Position numbers and translations under genes: made by a program. This document shows, piece after piece, positions 24,492 through 32,198 of a stretch of 40,218 nucleotides of DNA. Each line of letters starts with the position of its first letter. The stretch's first letter is position 1. The notes beneath the pieces were generated by a model, which saw nothing but the letters and a program-made list of their open reading frames with translations, ran no database searches and was not told the DNA's origin. Source of the stretch: Ectobacillus ponti (GTDB taxonomy: Bacteria; Bacillota; Bacilli; Bacillales; Bacillaceae_G); assembly GCF_024294785.1 (NCBI RefSeq), contig NZ_JANCLT010000022.1, positions 1-40,218 of the forward strand. Direction: 5' to 3'.

Positions 24492-24526
24492 TAGAAAAAG
24501 GCAGAGTGCCAAAGCTCTCTGCCTTT
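24492..24526 (-). terminator. Terminator of the sugar operon
   Basis: AAAGGCAGAG and CTCTGCCTTT form a 10-bp stem and TTTCTATTT follows on the minus strand, 5 bases after the phosphorylase stop codon. Confidence 0.85.
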
Positions 24527-24531
24527 CCTCC

Positions 24532-26001
24532 TTATACATGGTATTGTACTGTTTCGCCGTTCTCAGCAGTGTAGTCGATCACTGTCTTGTTTGTCTTCAG
24601 GTCGATGAACAGGGTGCACTGCTTCTCATCCTTCGTCCAGGACAGGCGGATTTCATCAGCTGCAGAATCCAGCACGCGGAACTCGCCGTTAAACGCATCA
24701 TAGTCGTTGCGGAAGCGGATAAGCTGCATGAGGCGCTGCACCACCGGCTTTTGCAGAGACTCTTCAATTTCCGGCATCGTGAAGTTATGGCGGTTGATTT
24801 CGCGCCCTTCGCCTGTGCGTTCTACAGCTTCCTGATCATTCTCTCCTGCCAGCAGGCCCACATAGTAGACTTGCGGAATGCCAGGCGCAAAGAACTGGAT
24901 GGCTCTTGCTGCCAGATAGGCATCATCATTGCAGTCCAGCACAGAGTAGTAGGAGCAGCGGATCTGATGTACGTCGAAACCATCCGGCGCTTTGTGCTCC
25001 TCAGACAGAATCAGGCTGAGGTTGGAGCCGCGCTCGAGGCATACATCCACCAGCTCACGCGCTTTCTTCGTATCAATCAGCTCATCCAAATCAGGCTTGA
25101 CCGGCACGCCGTCATGGCAATCCAGCATCGTGAACTGCTTATGCGGGCGGTCCTTCAGATACGCGAGCAAATCTGCGCTGTTTTTGTTGATCATAGTATC
25201 AAGCACACGGTACGGCAAAATAAAGTCGTAAATCCAGCAGCCATGCTCGGCAAGCTTATACTGAATGCTGTAGTGGGAGTGGATCTCCGGCAGAATCTCG
25301 ATGTCCAAGGAGCGCGCCAAATCCAGCACCCAATCCAAGAACTCATACACTTCCGGTTCCACGAAGAAGCAGCTTGTGCCGAGCTTCTTAATGACATAGC
25401 CGACTGCATCCAGACGCACAATCTTGACGTTATTCTCTTTAAAATTCATAAAGAAATCCGTCAGCAGCTGCTTCACCTTCTCGGATTTCACATCCAAGTC
25501 AATCTGCTCGGACGGGTCTGTTTTACCGAAGGTTGTCCATACTGTTTCTGTTTCACCTGTTTCTTCAATTGTAAAGGTGGAATACGGACGCGGACGGCGC
25601 AGGAACATCTTATCAATGTCTGCCTGCACCGGCTTGCCATCCTCCCACAGCTTATCCAAGGTCAGGAACAGGTCTGCGTACTCCGATTGGCGGCCTTTCT
25701 TCAGGAAGTCCTGGAAGTAGGCAGATTTCTGAGAAATATGATTGACCATTAAATCCAGCAGCACATCGAAATTTTCCCCGATGCCCTGAATGTCCTCCCA
25801 TGTCCCGAAGGACGGCTCAATCTCCAGGTAGGTTAAGGGCGCAAAGCCGCGGTCACCGGAAGAGGGAAATGGCGGCAGAATGTGCACTCCGCCTTTAAAA
25901 ATATCGAGAAAATGCTCCTCCATAACATGGCGGAGCGCTTTCAAATCTCCGCCCAAGGAGTCCGGATATGTGATAAGTTGCACTTGATTCTTTACAGGCA
26001 T
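24532..26001 (-). CDS. GH13_18 sucrose phosphorylase or sucrose 6F-phosphate phosphorylase
   Basis: 489 residues from ATG 26001 (AGGAGG upstream). It converts sucrose, or sucrose phosphorylated on fructose, plus phosphate into glucose 1-phosphate and fructose (or fructose 6-phosphate). GH13 catalytic residues: nucleophile D198 (RLDAVGY), acid/base E239 (LPEIHSHY) and stabiliser D297 (LDCHDG). Compared from memory with classical sucrose phosphorylases (LDTHDGIG, DLYQINSTYY), this protein reads LDCHDGVPVKPDLD and DVHQIRCSYY. R135 and H345 correspond to residues reported to bind the phosphate in the Thermoanaerobacterium phosphate-specific enzyme. Adjacent to a PfkB kinase (12-base gap) at the end of an ABC sugar-import operon. 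Confidence 0.88.
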   Translation of the reverse strand: MPVKNQVQLITYPDSLGGDLKALRHVMEEHFLDIFKGGVHILPPFPSSGDRGFAPLTYLEIEPSFGTWEDIQGIGENFDVLLDLMVNHISQKSAYFQDFLKKGRQSEYADLFLTLDKLWEDGKPVQADIDKMFLRRPRPYSTFTIEETGETETVWTTFGKTDPSEQIDLDVKSEKVKQLLTDFFMNFKENNVKIVRLDAVGYVIKKLGTSCFFVEPEVYEFLDWVLDLARSLDIEILPEIHSHYSIQYKLAEHGCWIYDFILPYRVLDTMINKNSADLLAYLKDRPHKQFTMLDCHDGVPVKPDLDELIDTKKARELVDVCLERGSNLSLILSEEHKAPDGFDVHQIRCSYYSVLDCNDDAYLAARAIQFFAPGIPQVYYVGLLAGENDQEAVERTGEGREINRHNFTMPEIEESLQKPVVQRLMQLIRFRNDYDAFNGEFRVLDSAADEIRLSWTKDEKQCTLFIDLKTNKTVIDYTAENGETVQYHV

Positions 26002-26013
26002 GTCTTGGTCCTC

Positions 26014-26970
26014 CTATAATCCGTACAATTCTTGAATCTCTTCCAGCTTCGGCAAATCCACTACGGCACCCATATACTTCAGCTTATAGGCGCTGACAGC
26101 GAACCCCAGCTGCAAAGCTTCTGTAATCGTATAACCCTTCACAACAGCCGCGTAGAAGCCGGACCAGAAGGCATCTCCTGCTCCTGTCGTATCCACAACC
26201 TCTGTTGCCACCGTTTGGAATTGAAGCGTTTCATCACCATTGGAGACAATGGCTCCATCCTTGCCCAAGGTCATAATGACAAGCTTGGCCCCCAGCTGCA
26301 GAAACTTCTGAACCTGATTTTCAGGCGTATCCTTGCCGAACAGTCTCTCTGCATCATCCTCAGAAGGCTTCACAATATCTGCCTTACCAATGATGGATTT
26401 TACATACTCAATGCCGTTCTCTCCTTTTTCCCAAATCATCGGATGATAGTTCGGGTCAAAGCATACGAGAATGCCATTCTCTTTCGCCGTGTCGATTACC
26501 TTTTCCACTGTTGCGCGCACCGGCTTGCGGGAGATGGGCCAGCAGGAGAAATGGACAATGTTCGAGTGCAACAGAGCCTCTTCCAGTTCCGGTGTATAGG
26601 CAAGCTGATAATCAGCGCCCCGATAAAAAATCGGAATCGGCGTGGACCGGCTTTTTGTTACAACCACCATGCTTGTTGCATCCTCCACCTGCTGCAGGCA
26701 GGTTGTTGGAATGTCAGCCTCCTGCAGATGGTTCATCAGGAATTTGCCAAATCCGTCCTTCCCGACAGCTGAGGCTACAAGAGGACGTATGCCCAATCTT
26801 TTGACGTTCATGGCAATGTTAGAAGGAGAGCCGCCGAAAAACTTGTGATAGGTATCGCATGTAAAATCTTCATCGTATTCTGCAGAAATCATATCAACAA
26901 GGAGCTCTCCCACAGTCAGGATATCATTGCTTTTGCTTGGAAATTCTATTCTATCTGTTAAGCGCAGCAT
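26014..26970 (-). CDS. PfkB-family carbohydrate kinase (fructokinase-like)
   Basis: 318 residues from ATG 26970 (GGAGGAAG upstream). Ribokinase/PfkB fold: N-terminal GELLVDMISAEY, first signature GGSPSNIAMNVKRLG (46-60), and second signature DTTGAGDAFWSGF (260-272) with catalytic base D266. In the usual model it phosphorylates fructose released by the phosphorylase, giving fructose 6-phosphate for glycolysis. Because the next gene may prefer sucrose 6F-phosphate, phosphorylation of intact sucrose is an alternative. A 110-base gap with a hairpin lies upstream, so expression may be lower than that of the transport genes. Confidence 0.9.
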   Translation of the reverse strand: MLRLTDRIEFPSKSNDILTVGELLVDMISAEYDEDFTCDTYHKFFGGSPSNIAMNVKRLGIRPLVASAVGKDGFGKFLMNHLQEADIPTTCLQQVEDATSMVVVTKSRSTPIPIFYRGADYQLAYTPELEEALLHSNIVHFSCWPISRKPVRATVEKVIDTAKENGILVCFDPNYHPMIWEKGENGIEYVKSIIGKADIVKPSEDDAERLFGKDTPENQVQKFLQLGAKLVIMTLGKDGAIVSNGDETLQFQTVATEVVDTTGAGDAFWSGFYAAVVKGYTITEALQLGFAVSAYKLKYMGAVVDLPKLEEIQELYGL

Positions 26971-27060
26971 ACTCTTCCTCCATATGCCAAATCGGTAATG
27001 GGACAGCAGCTCTTCAGCCTTCTCCTGTACAGGTTACCAATTTGTGATGTATTTGAAGCG

Positions 27061-27086
27061 AAAATAGGAGCAAGGCGCTCCTATTT
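27061..27086 (-). terminator. Hairpin at the end of the alpha-glucosidase gene
   Basis: AAATAGGAGC and GCTCCTATTT form a perfect 10-bp stem that includes the stop codon; TTCGC follows on the minus strand. It is probably a partial terminator or processing site inside the operon. Confidence 0.6.
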
Positions 27087-28751
27087 CAATAAGTAGACCC
27101 GTGTTTCATAAGGCTTCAGCGTGAATTCCTTCTTCAGCTTTCCAGGATCGGCCTCATAGTTATGGAGCACCAGCTCTGCAGATTTAAACGTAAGCTCCCT
27201 CGGCAATGTAAAACGGGTCGCCTGCTTTGAGAAGTTGTTGATGACCAGTGCCTGCCGGGAACCCAATCTGCGTGTGTAGACAACCAGTCTTGGATGATTT
27301 GGCAGCAGCAGCTGGTATGTTCCATAGACAAATACCGGATTCTCTTTGCGCAGACGAATCATTTGCTTGTAGAAGCTCAGAATGGAGTCCTCATCATCCA
27401 TTTGCTGCTCCACATTGATGGTCCGATAGTTCTCATTCAGCTTCAGCCATGTCTGTTCAGCCTCTGTGAAGCCCGCCATATGACGGTCATTCCATTGCAT
27501 CGGCGTCCGGGAGTTGTCGCGTCCCTTTTCCCAAATCACCTTCATGATGTCCTCATGCGGGCGCCCTTTTGCTGTCTCTACCTTATAGTAGTTCACCATG
27601 CCCACATCATTGTAATCATAAATAGAAGGGAATTTCACGTTGGTCATCCCGATTTCCTGCCCCTGATAGATGTAAGGCGTACCTTTCATGAAGAAGTACA
27701 GGGCACCAAGCATCTTGGCGCTTTCCTTCCACAGCTTCCGGTCATCGCCCCAGCTGGAAACGCGGCGCGGCTGGTCATGGTTTTCAATAAACAAGGCGTT
27801 CCAGCCTCTGCCCTCCAGGCCCAGCTGCCACTTCGTCAGGTTTTTCTTTAATGCCGGAACATCAATGGTTCCATCCTCATTCTTATCCCACAGGCCCAAG
27901 AACTCAAACTGGAAAATCATATTAAAGTAGCCGTTTTCTTCGCCAACCCATCTGTCTGCATCCTCGAGGCGGACACCGTTGGCTTCACCGACTGTCATCA
28001 CATCATAGTTTTTAATCGTTTTTTGAGAAAGCTCGGTTAAAAACTCATCAATGCCTTCCACGTTCATCATCTTCGGGAAGCATGGGACATACTCCAGGTT
28101 CTCGGGATTTGGCATATCAGGGAAGCCCGGCTCCTTCTTAATGTGTGAGATTGCGTCCACACGGAAGCCATCAATCCCCTTCTCCAACCACCAATTCACC
28201 ATATCATACAGGGCTTCGCGCACCTCTGGATTCTCCCAGTTCAAGTCCGGCTGGCGCGAGGAAAAGATATGCATGAAATATTGGTCTGTTGCCTCATCGT
28301 ATTTCCAAGCGGACCCGCTGAAAATAGATTCCCAATTGTTCGGTTCCTTGCCGTCTTTTCCATCCCGCCAGATGTACCAGTCACGCTTTGCATTGTCCTT
28401 AGAGGAACGGGACTCCACAAACCAAGGATGCTCATCGCTCGTATGATTGATCACGAGGTCCAGGATCAGCTTCATGCCGCGCTTGTGGGTTTCCGCAAGC
28501 AGTTCATCGAAGTCAGCCATTGTCCCGAATTCGTCCATAATGTCTTGATAATCCGAAATGTCATAGCCATTGTCATCGTTCGGAGACTTGTACATCGGGC
28601 AAATCCAGATGACGTCCACACCCAGGTCCTGTAAATAGTCCAGCTTGGAGGTAACACCCTTCAAATCCCCGATTCCGTCCCCGTTGCTGTCCATGAAGCT
28701 TCGCGGATAAATTTGATAGACAACCGCTTCTTTCCACCATACTTTGTTCAT
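27081..28751 (-). CDS. GH13_31 alpha-glucosidase
   Basis: 556 residues from ATG 28751 (AAAGGAG upstream); cytoplasmic, no signal peptide. N terminus WWKEAVVYQIYPRSFMDSNG and GDLKGVTSKLDYL are typical of oligo-1,6-glucosidase/MalL-type enzymes. Catalytic residues: nucleophile D199 (GFRVDAI), acid/base E256 (TVGEANG) and D326 (ENHDQPR). Residue 200, after the nucleophile, is Ala. In this subfamily Val at that place goes with alpha-1,6 activity and Thr or Ala with alpha-1,4, so maltose-like or sucrose-like substrates are more likely than isomaltose. It lies between the permeases and the kinase/phosphorylase genes and probably splits the imported sugar by hydrolysis. Confidence 0.92.
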   Translation of the reverse strand: MNKVWWKEAVVYQIYPRSFMDSNGDGIGDLKGVTSKLDYLQDLGVDVIWICPMYKSPNDDNGYDISDYQDIMDEFGTMADFDELLAETHKRGMKLILDLVINHTSDEHPWFVESRSSKDNAKRDWYIWRDGKDGKEPNNWESIFSGSAWKYDEATDQYFMHIFSSRQPDLNWENPEVREALYDMVNWWLEKGIDGFRVDAISHIKKEPGFPDMPNPENLEYVPCFPKMMNVEGIDEFLTELSQKTIKNYDVMTVGEANGVRLEDADRWVGEENGYFNMIFQFEFLGLWDKNEDGTIDVPALKKNLTKWQLGLEGRGWNALFIENHDQPRRVSSWGDDRKLWKESAKMLGALYFFMKGTPYIYQGQEIGMTNVKFPSIYDYNDVGMVNYYKVETAKGRPHEDIMKVIWEKGRDNSRTPMQWNDRHMAGFTEAEQTWLKLNENYRTINVEQQMDDEDSILSFYKQMIRLRKENPVFVYGTYQLLLPNHPRLVVYTRRLGSRQALVINNFSKQATRFTLPRELTFKSAELVLHNYEADPGKLKKEFTLKPYETRVYLLK

Positions 28752-28780
28752 TTCCCTAACTCTCCTTTACCTGCTGCCGA

Positions 28781-29617
28781 TTACTTGATGGACCCTTGCA
28801 TTACGCCATTGATAATGGAGCGCTGGCCGAGCATATACATAATCAGGATCGGGATGACTGTTAAGAGGATTGCTGGAATCAACAGCTCCCAGTTATTCAT
28901 GTACGTACCGCTGAATACCTTCATTTGAACAGGCATTGTATATACGTCTTCACTGCCCAAAACAAGGGATGGAAGCAGATAGTCGTTCCAAATCCAAAGC
29001 ACGTTCAGAATCGCAATGGTCACTGTGATCGGTCTCAGCATCGGGAACACGATCAGGAAGAAGGTCTGCAGTGTGTTGCAGCCATCAATGCGTGCCGCTT
29101 CCTCCACCTCTACCGGGATGGATTTGATAAAGCCATGGAACATAAAGATGGACAAGGCGCTTCCAAAGCCAATATAGAACATAATCAGCAATGGAATCGG
29201 TATGGCATCAATGAGCTGCAGCTTTGCTCCATAAATATAGATGAGCGGAATCATCAGGGATTGGAACGGAATAACCATAGATGCCACCAGTACGGTGAAA
29301 AAGAGTTTATTATACCTGGTTGGCTTTCGCACCAGATGATACGCGGCCATTGCCGAGAAAAATACGATGAACAGCGTGCTCAGCACCGTAATAATCATTG
29401 AGTTCTTAAAGGTTACGGCAAAGTTCATCTTCTCAAACACACCACTGAAATGAGCAAAGTTCCAATGCTCAGGCAGTGCAAATGGGCTGGTCAGAATTTC
29501 CCCGTTGCTTTTAAAAGAGTTTAGAATAAGCAGGATGAAAGGAAACACGAACAGAATCAGCACTATGAAAGAAAGAATATAAAGCAAGGTGGAATTCACC
29601 ATTTTTTTTCTTTGCAT
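28781..29617 (-). CDS. Carbohydrate ABC transporter permease (MalG type)
   Basis: 278 residues. The ATG overlaps the stop of the upstream permease (TAATG), showing translational coupling. Six hydrophobic helices, the first at about 8-30. The EAA loop that docks on the ATPase is EVEEAARIDGCNTLQTFFLIVFP. The MalG-type ending SIINGVMQGSIK is present. It forms the channel with the preceding permease. No ATPase gene is in this operon, so a shared MsmX/MsiK-type ATPase is presumably used. Confidence 0.93.
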   Translation of the reverse strand: MQRKKMVNSTLLYILSFIVLILFVFPFILLILNSFKSNGEILTSPFALPEHWNFAHFSGVFEKMNFAVTFKNSMIITVLSTLFIVFFSAMAAYHLVRKPTRYNKLFFTVLVASMVIPFQSLMIPLIYIYGAKLQLIDAIPIPLLIMFYIGFGSALSIFMFHGFIKSIPVEVEEAARIDGCNTLQTFFLIVFPMLRPITVTIAILNVLWIWNDYLLPSLVLGSEDVYTMPVQMKVFSGTYMNNWELLIPAILLTVIPILIMYMLGQRSIINGVMQGSIK

Positions 29618-30501
29618 TATGCTTCAACCTCCATTTTCTTGCTGGAATATACTTGAATACCGGTTACGACCGCAACAATGATAAACAGGATGATTGCTTG
29701 TGCTTGTCCGGTTCCATAGTTTGCCTCTACAAATGCTTTGTTGACTACATGCATGGACACCATCAGTGTGCTGTTGAACGGTCCGCCCTTGGTCAAGGCG
29801 AAGTTCAGGTCATATACCATGAAGGCATTCTTCAGGGATAGGAACACCGTTACAACAAAAGAAGGCACCATTAAAGGAAGTGTAACAGTAAACATCTTGC
29901 GGATCGGGCCGGCGCCGTCGATTGTAGCCGCCTCCATCAAATCCTTTGGAATGCTGATTAAGCCGGCAATAAAGATAATCATCATATAGCCGGAGGTTTG
30001 CCAGATGGTTACGATAACAAGTGACCAGAAAGCCAAGTGCGGGTCGCCGAGCCAACCCAGCTTCAGCCAGGAAATATTCAGCTTGTCGCCTAAAGCCGGC
30101 AAAGATTGCACAAAGATGAATTGCCAGATATAGCCGAGCACCAGACCGCCGATAAGGTTTGGTGTGAAGTAGGCTGTTCTCATGGAATTCTGGATACGGA
30201 GTCCGGATGTCACAAGGTATGCCAGACCAAATCCGACTAAATTTACAAATACAACCGTGGCCACTACGAATTTAAGTGTCAATGCAAGGGACGTCCAAAA
30301 CTGCTTGTCCTGAAGGGCACTCACATAATTCTCCAGCCCGGAAAATACCATCGGGTCCACCGGGCTGCTCATGCGATTGAATGTCATATATAGTCCATAT
30401 GCGAACGGAATCAGTACGGTCATCGCGAAGAACAGAGTGGTGGGACCCAGGAATAAGAGGGCATTTCCTAAGTTGCCAAGGTTTCTTTTTCGCTGCTCCA
30501 T
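29617..30501 (-). CDS. Carbohydrate ABC transporter permease (MalF type)
   Basis: 294 residues from ATG 30501, preceded by AAGAGGAAGTG; an upstream in-frame ATG at 30570 lies within a hairpin region without a site. Six helices: first about 18-40 (LFLGPTTLFFAMTVLIPFAYGLYM). EAA loop EAATIDGAGPIRKMFTVTLP. Ends VTGIQVYSSKKMEVEA. It pairs with the MalG-type permease, whose start codon overlaps its stop. The binding-protein gene lies 90 bases upstream with an intervening hairpin. Confidence 0.93.
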   Translation of the reverse strand: MEQRKRNLGNLGNALLFLGPTTLFFAMTVLIPFAYGLYMTFNRMSSPVDPMVFSGLENYVSALQDKQFWTSLALTLKFVVATVVFVNLVGFGLAYLVTSGLRIQNSMRTAYFTPNLIGGLVLGYIWQFIFVQSLPALGDKLNISWLKLGWLGDPHLAFWSLVIVTIWQTSGYMMIIFIAGLISIPKDLMEAATIDGAGPIRKMFTVTLPLMVPSFVVTVFLSLKNAFMVYDLNFALTKGGPFNSTLMVSMHVVNKAFVEANYGTGQAQAIILFIIVAVVTGIQVYSSKKMEVEA

Positions 30502-30531
30502 GTCTTTCACTTCCTCTTTCAAAATAGAAAC

Positions 30532-30563
30532 AAGTGGGCTGGATAACAGGTATCCGCCCACTT
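30532..30563 (-). repeat. Intra-operon hairpin between binding protein and permease genes
   Basis: AAGTGGGC/GCCCACTT plus GGATA/TATCC form a 13-bp stem with a one-base bulge and 5-base loop. A T-rich stretch follows. Such elements often keep the binding-protein mRNA more abundant than that of the permeases. Confidence 0.6.
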
Positions 30564-30590
30564 TATTCACTGCTGCATCAAAGAACTGAA

Positions 30591-31898
30591 TTATTTTTGA
30601 TTCTTGTAGTAAGTTTCAAAGGCCTTCGCCAAGTCAGCTCTGGAGCTTTGCTTGCCGATGTACTTTTGTACCTCCGGACCAAGAATTGTAGTCCAGTCGC
30701 CTGTGTTTACATAGTTTGTAGTGAATGGCATTGTCTTGCCAGCCGCAAGTGCATCACTGATCGCAACACCAAGCGGGTTTGTTACCTTGTTCGGGTTGTT
30801 CTTGAACGCGGAAATGATTTGTGCTTTGTTTACAACGAAGTCTTGTCCAGCCTTGTCATATACCAGCCAGTCCAGGAACTTCTTCGCTGCGTCCTGCTGT
30901 TCTTTGCTTGCCTTCTTGTTAATGACCATAACCTGTGTTGCACCGGCAGCAATCTTATTGTTTAGTTCATTGCTCTCGTTGTTGTCCACTGGAACAGGCA
31001 TGAAGCCAAACTTTGTACCGGATACTGCTTTCAGGGAATCAAATGCCCAGTTGCCGTTGAACAGAATGGCAGAGTCGCCTTTGCCGACAGCTACGTGCGC
31101 AGTGTCATAGTACTGGCCAAGCGGACGCTCACCGAACTTGTTGTAGGTTTTGGAAGTCAACAGATCCAATGTATCGTAGTAGCCATTCCAAGTCTCATTC
31201 TTTGCCAGGTCGAACTTGCCTGCCTTCAAATCGTCAGTGATCTTGGTTGGTTCTTTTTCTTGGTTCAAGAACAAGGAGCTGTAGTGGTTTGCCACAGACC
31301 AAGCCTCTGTCTGGTAAGCTACCGGGTACTCTACGCCGGATGCCTTAATCTTGTCGAGCAGAGCCTTCAGCTTATCACGTGTGTTGATAGTGAATGGATC
31401 AAACGTGCCGCCCACTGCCTTATCCAGTACCTGCTGATTGTATACAAGACCCATGCCTTCAATTGCAAATGGGAAGCCGATTACTTTGCCATCAGAATTC
31501 TTCACAGCATCCTTTGTATCCGCGTTCCACTTCTCGCCGGAAAGATCAATGCCTACATCCTTGTATTTGTTTACGGCATCGTATGGGGAGAACATCGCCA
31601 TTGTGACTACCTTGCCGGAGCTTGTCAGCTTATCGTAGATGTTCAGTGAATCCCCGACCGCTACAGAGTTTACATCAACCTGAATGTTCGGGTTGGCTGT
31701 CATAAACTCTTTCGCTGCATCCTTGAATTGCTTGTCAATCTCACCTTTTCCATTCGTTAAGATGATCTTGACCTTTGAGCCGTTAGAGCCAGCTTCGTTC
31801 TTTGTGGAACCGCCTCCACATGCAGCCAATGGAATTGTTAAAGCAGCGACAACCCCAACAATGGCTGACTTTTTCAAAAAGCCAAATTTGTTTCCCAT
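30591..31898 (-). CDS. Sugar-binding lipoprotein of the ABC importer
   Basis: 435 residues from ATG 31898 (AAAGGAAG upstream). Lipoprotein signal peptide MGNKFGFLKKSAIVGVVAAL with lipobox LAAC (C27). The mature protein is a family 1 solute-binding protein: TNGKGEIDKQFKDAAKEFM at the start, KGDSAILFNGNWAFDSL in the middle (a common pattern around the sugar site), and a C-terminal lobe ending LAKAFETYYKNQK. It captures a sugar outside the cell and delivers it to the two permeases. With the enzymes downstream, a sucrose-like or maltose-like disaccharide is the likely ligand. A 200-base leader with several palindromes precedes it. Confidence 0.93.
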   Translation of the reverse strand: MGNKFGFLKKSAIVGVVAALTIPLAACGGGSTKNEAGSNGSKVKIILTNGKGEIDKQFKDAAKEFMTANPNIQVDVNSVAVGDSLNIYDKLTSSGKVVTMAMFSPYDAVNKYKDVGIDLSGEKWNADTKDAVKNSDGKVIGFPFAIEGMGLVYNQQVLDKAVGGTFDPFTINTRDKLKALLDKIKASGVEYPVAYQTEAWSVANHYSSLFLNQEKEPTKITDDLKAGKFDLAKNETWNGYYDTLDLLTSKTYNKFGERPLGQYYDTAHVAVGKGDSAILFNGNWAFDSLKAVSGTKFGFMPVPVDNNESNELNNKIAAGATQVMVINKKASKEQQDAAKKFLDWLVYDKAGQDFVVNKAQIISAFKNNPNKVTNPLGVAISDALAAGKTMPFTTNYVNTGDWTTILGPEVQKYIGKQSSRADLAKAFETYYKNQK

Positions 31899-31988
31899 GT
31901 GCTCATCTTCCTTTCATGTTCTTTCCTGATAGAAATCTTGAAGAAAACTGCTTTTCCATGAAATTGCTCAAATTGATTTTGCCCAAGT

Positions 31989-32002
31989 TGTAAGGGTTCT
32001 CA
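31989..32002. promoter_or_regulatory. cre/LacI-like site in the sugar operon leader
   Basis: TGTAAGGGTTCTCA matches the cre consensus TGWAANCGNTNWCA at all but one fixed position. It lies about 100 bases downstream of the predicted transcription start, where a bound repressor could block elongation or form a loop. Confidence 0.5.
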
Positions 32003-32077
32003 TACATATTTATAAAAGCAAAAATTTCAGAGCTCCCTTGCTCCCTCTACACTCTCAACTCTGGTCTGTATCACCCC

Positions 32078-32093
32078 AGGAAAAGGTTTTCCT
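32078..32093. promoter_or_regulatory. Palindrome just downstream of the sugar operon start site
   Basis: AGGAAAA and TTTTCCT flank GG: a 7-2-7 inverted repeat starting about 9 bases after the predicted start of transcription. It shares the AGGAAAA half-site with the element upstream of the LacI gene (33227-33244), so it may be an operator for that regulator. Confidence 0.5.
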
Positions 32094-32108
32094 AAGCTTA
32101 TATAAGTC

Positions 32109-32137
32109 ATTATATTATAACATTCGCACCATTTCAA
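32109..32137 (-). promoter_or_regulatory. Sigma-A promoter of the sugar operon
   Basis: Minus strand TTGAAA (32132-32137), 17 bp, TATAAT (32109-32114): a near-consensus promoter with a predicted start near 32102. It is flanked by operator-like sites on both sides. Confidence 0.75.
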
Positions 32138-32145
32138 CATATTTC

Positions 32146-32179
32146 TGAAAACGGTTTCCCAAATTTAAAAGCGTTCTCA
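32146..32179. promoter_or_regulatory. Tandem cre/LacI-like sites upstream of the sugar promoter
   Basis: TGAAAACGGTTTCC (32146-32159) and TAAAAGCGTTCTCA (32166-32179) each miss the cre consensus by one fixed position. Their centres are 20 bp apart, so two proteins would bind on the same face of the helix. They end 9 bp before the -35 box. CcpA, the local LacI protein, or both could use them. Confidence 0.55.
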
Positions 32180-32198
32180 TATCTCCTGGGCAACAGGT

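Noticed and set aside
24427-25752. Long plus-strand open frame (about 440 codons) opposite the phosphorylase
   Set aside because: The minus-strand protein has all GH13 catalytic motifs; the antisense product shows none.
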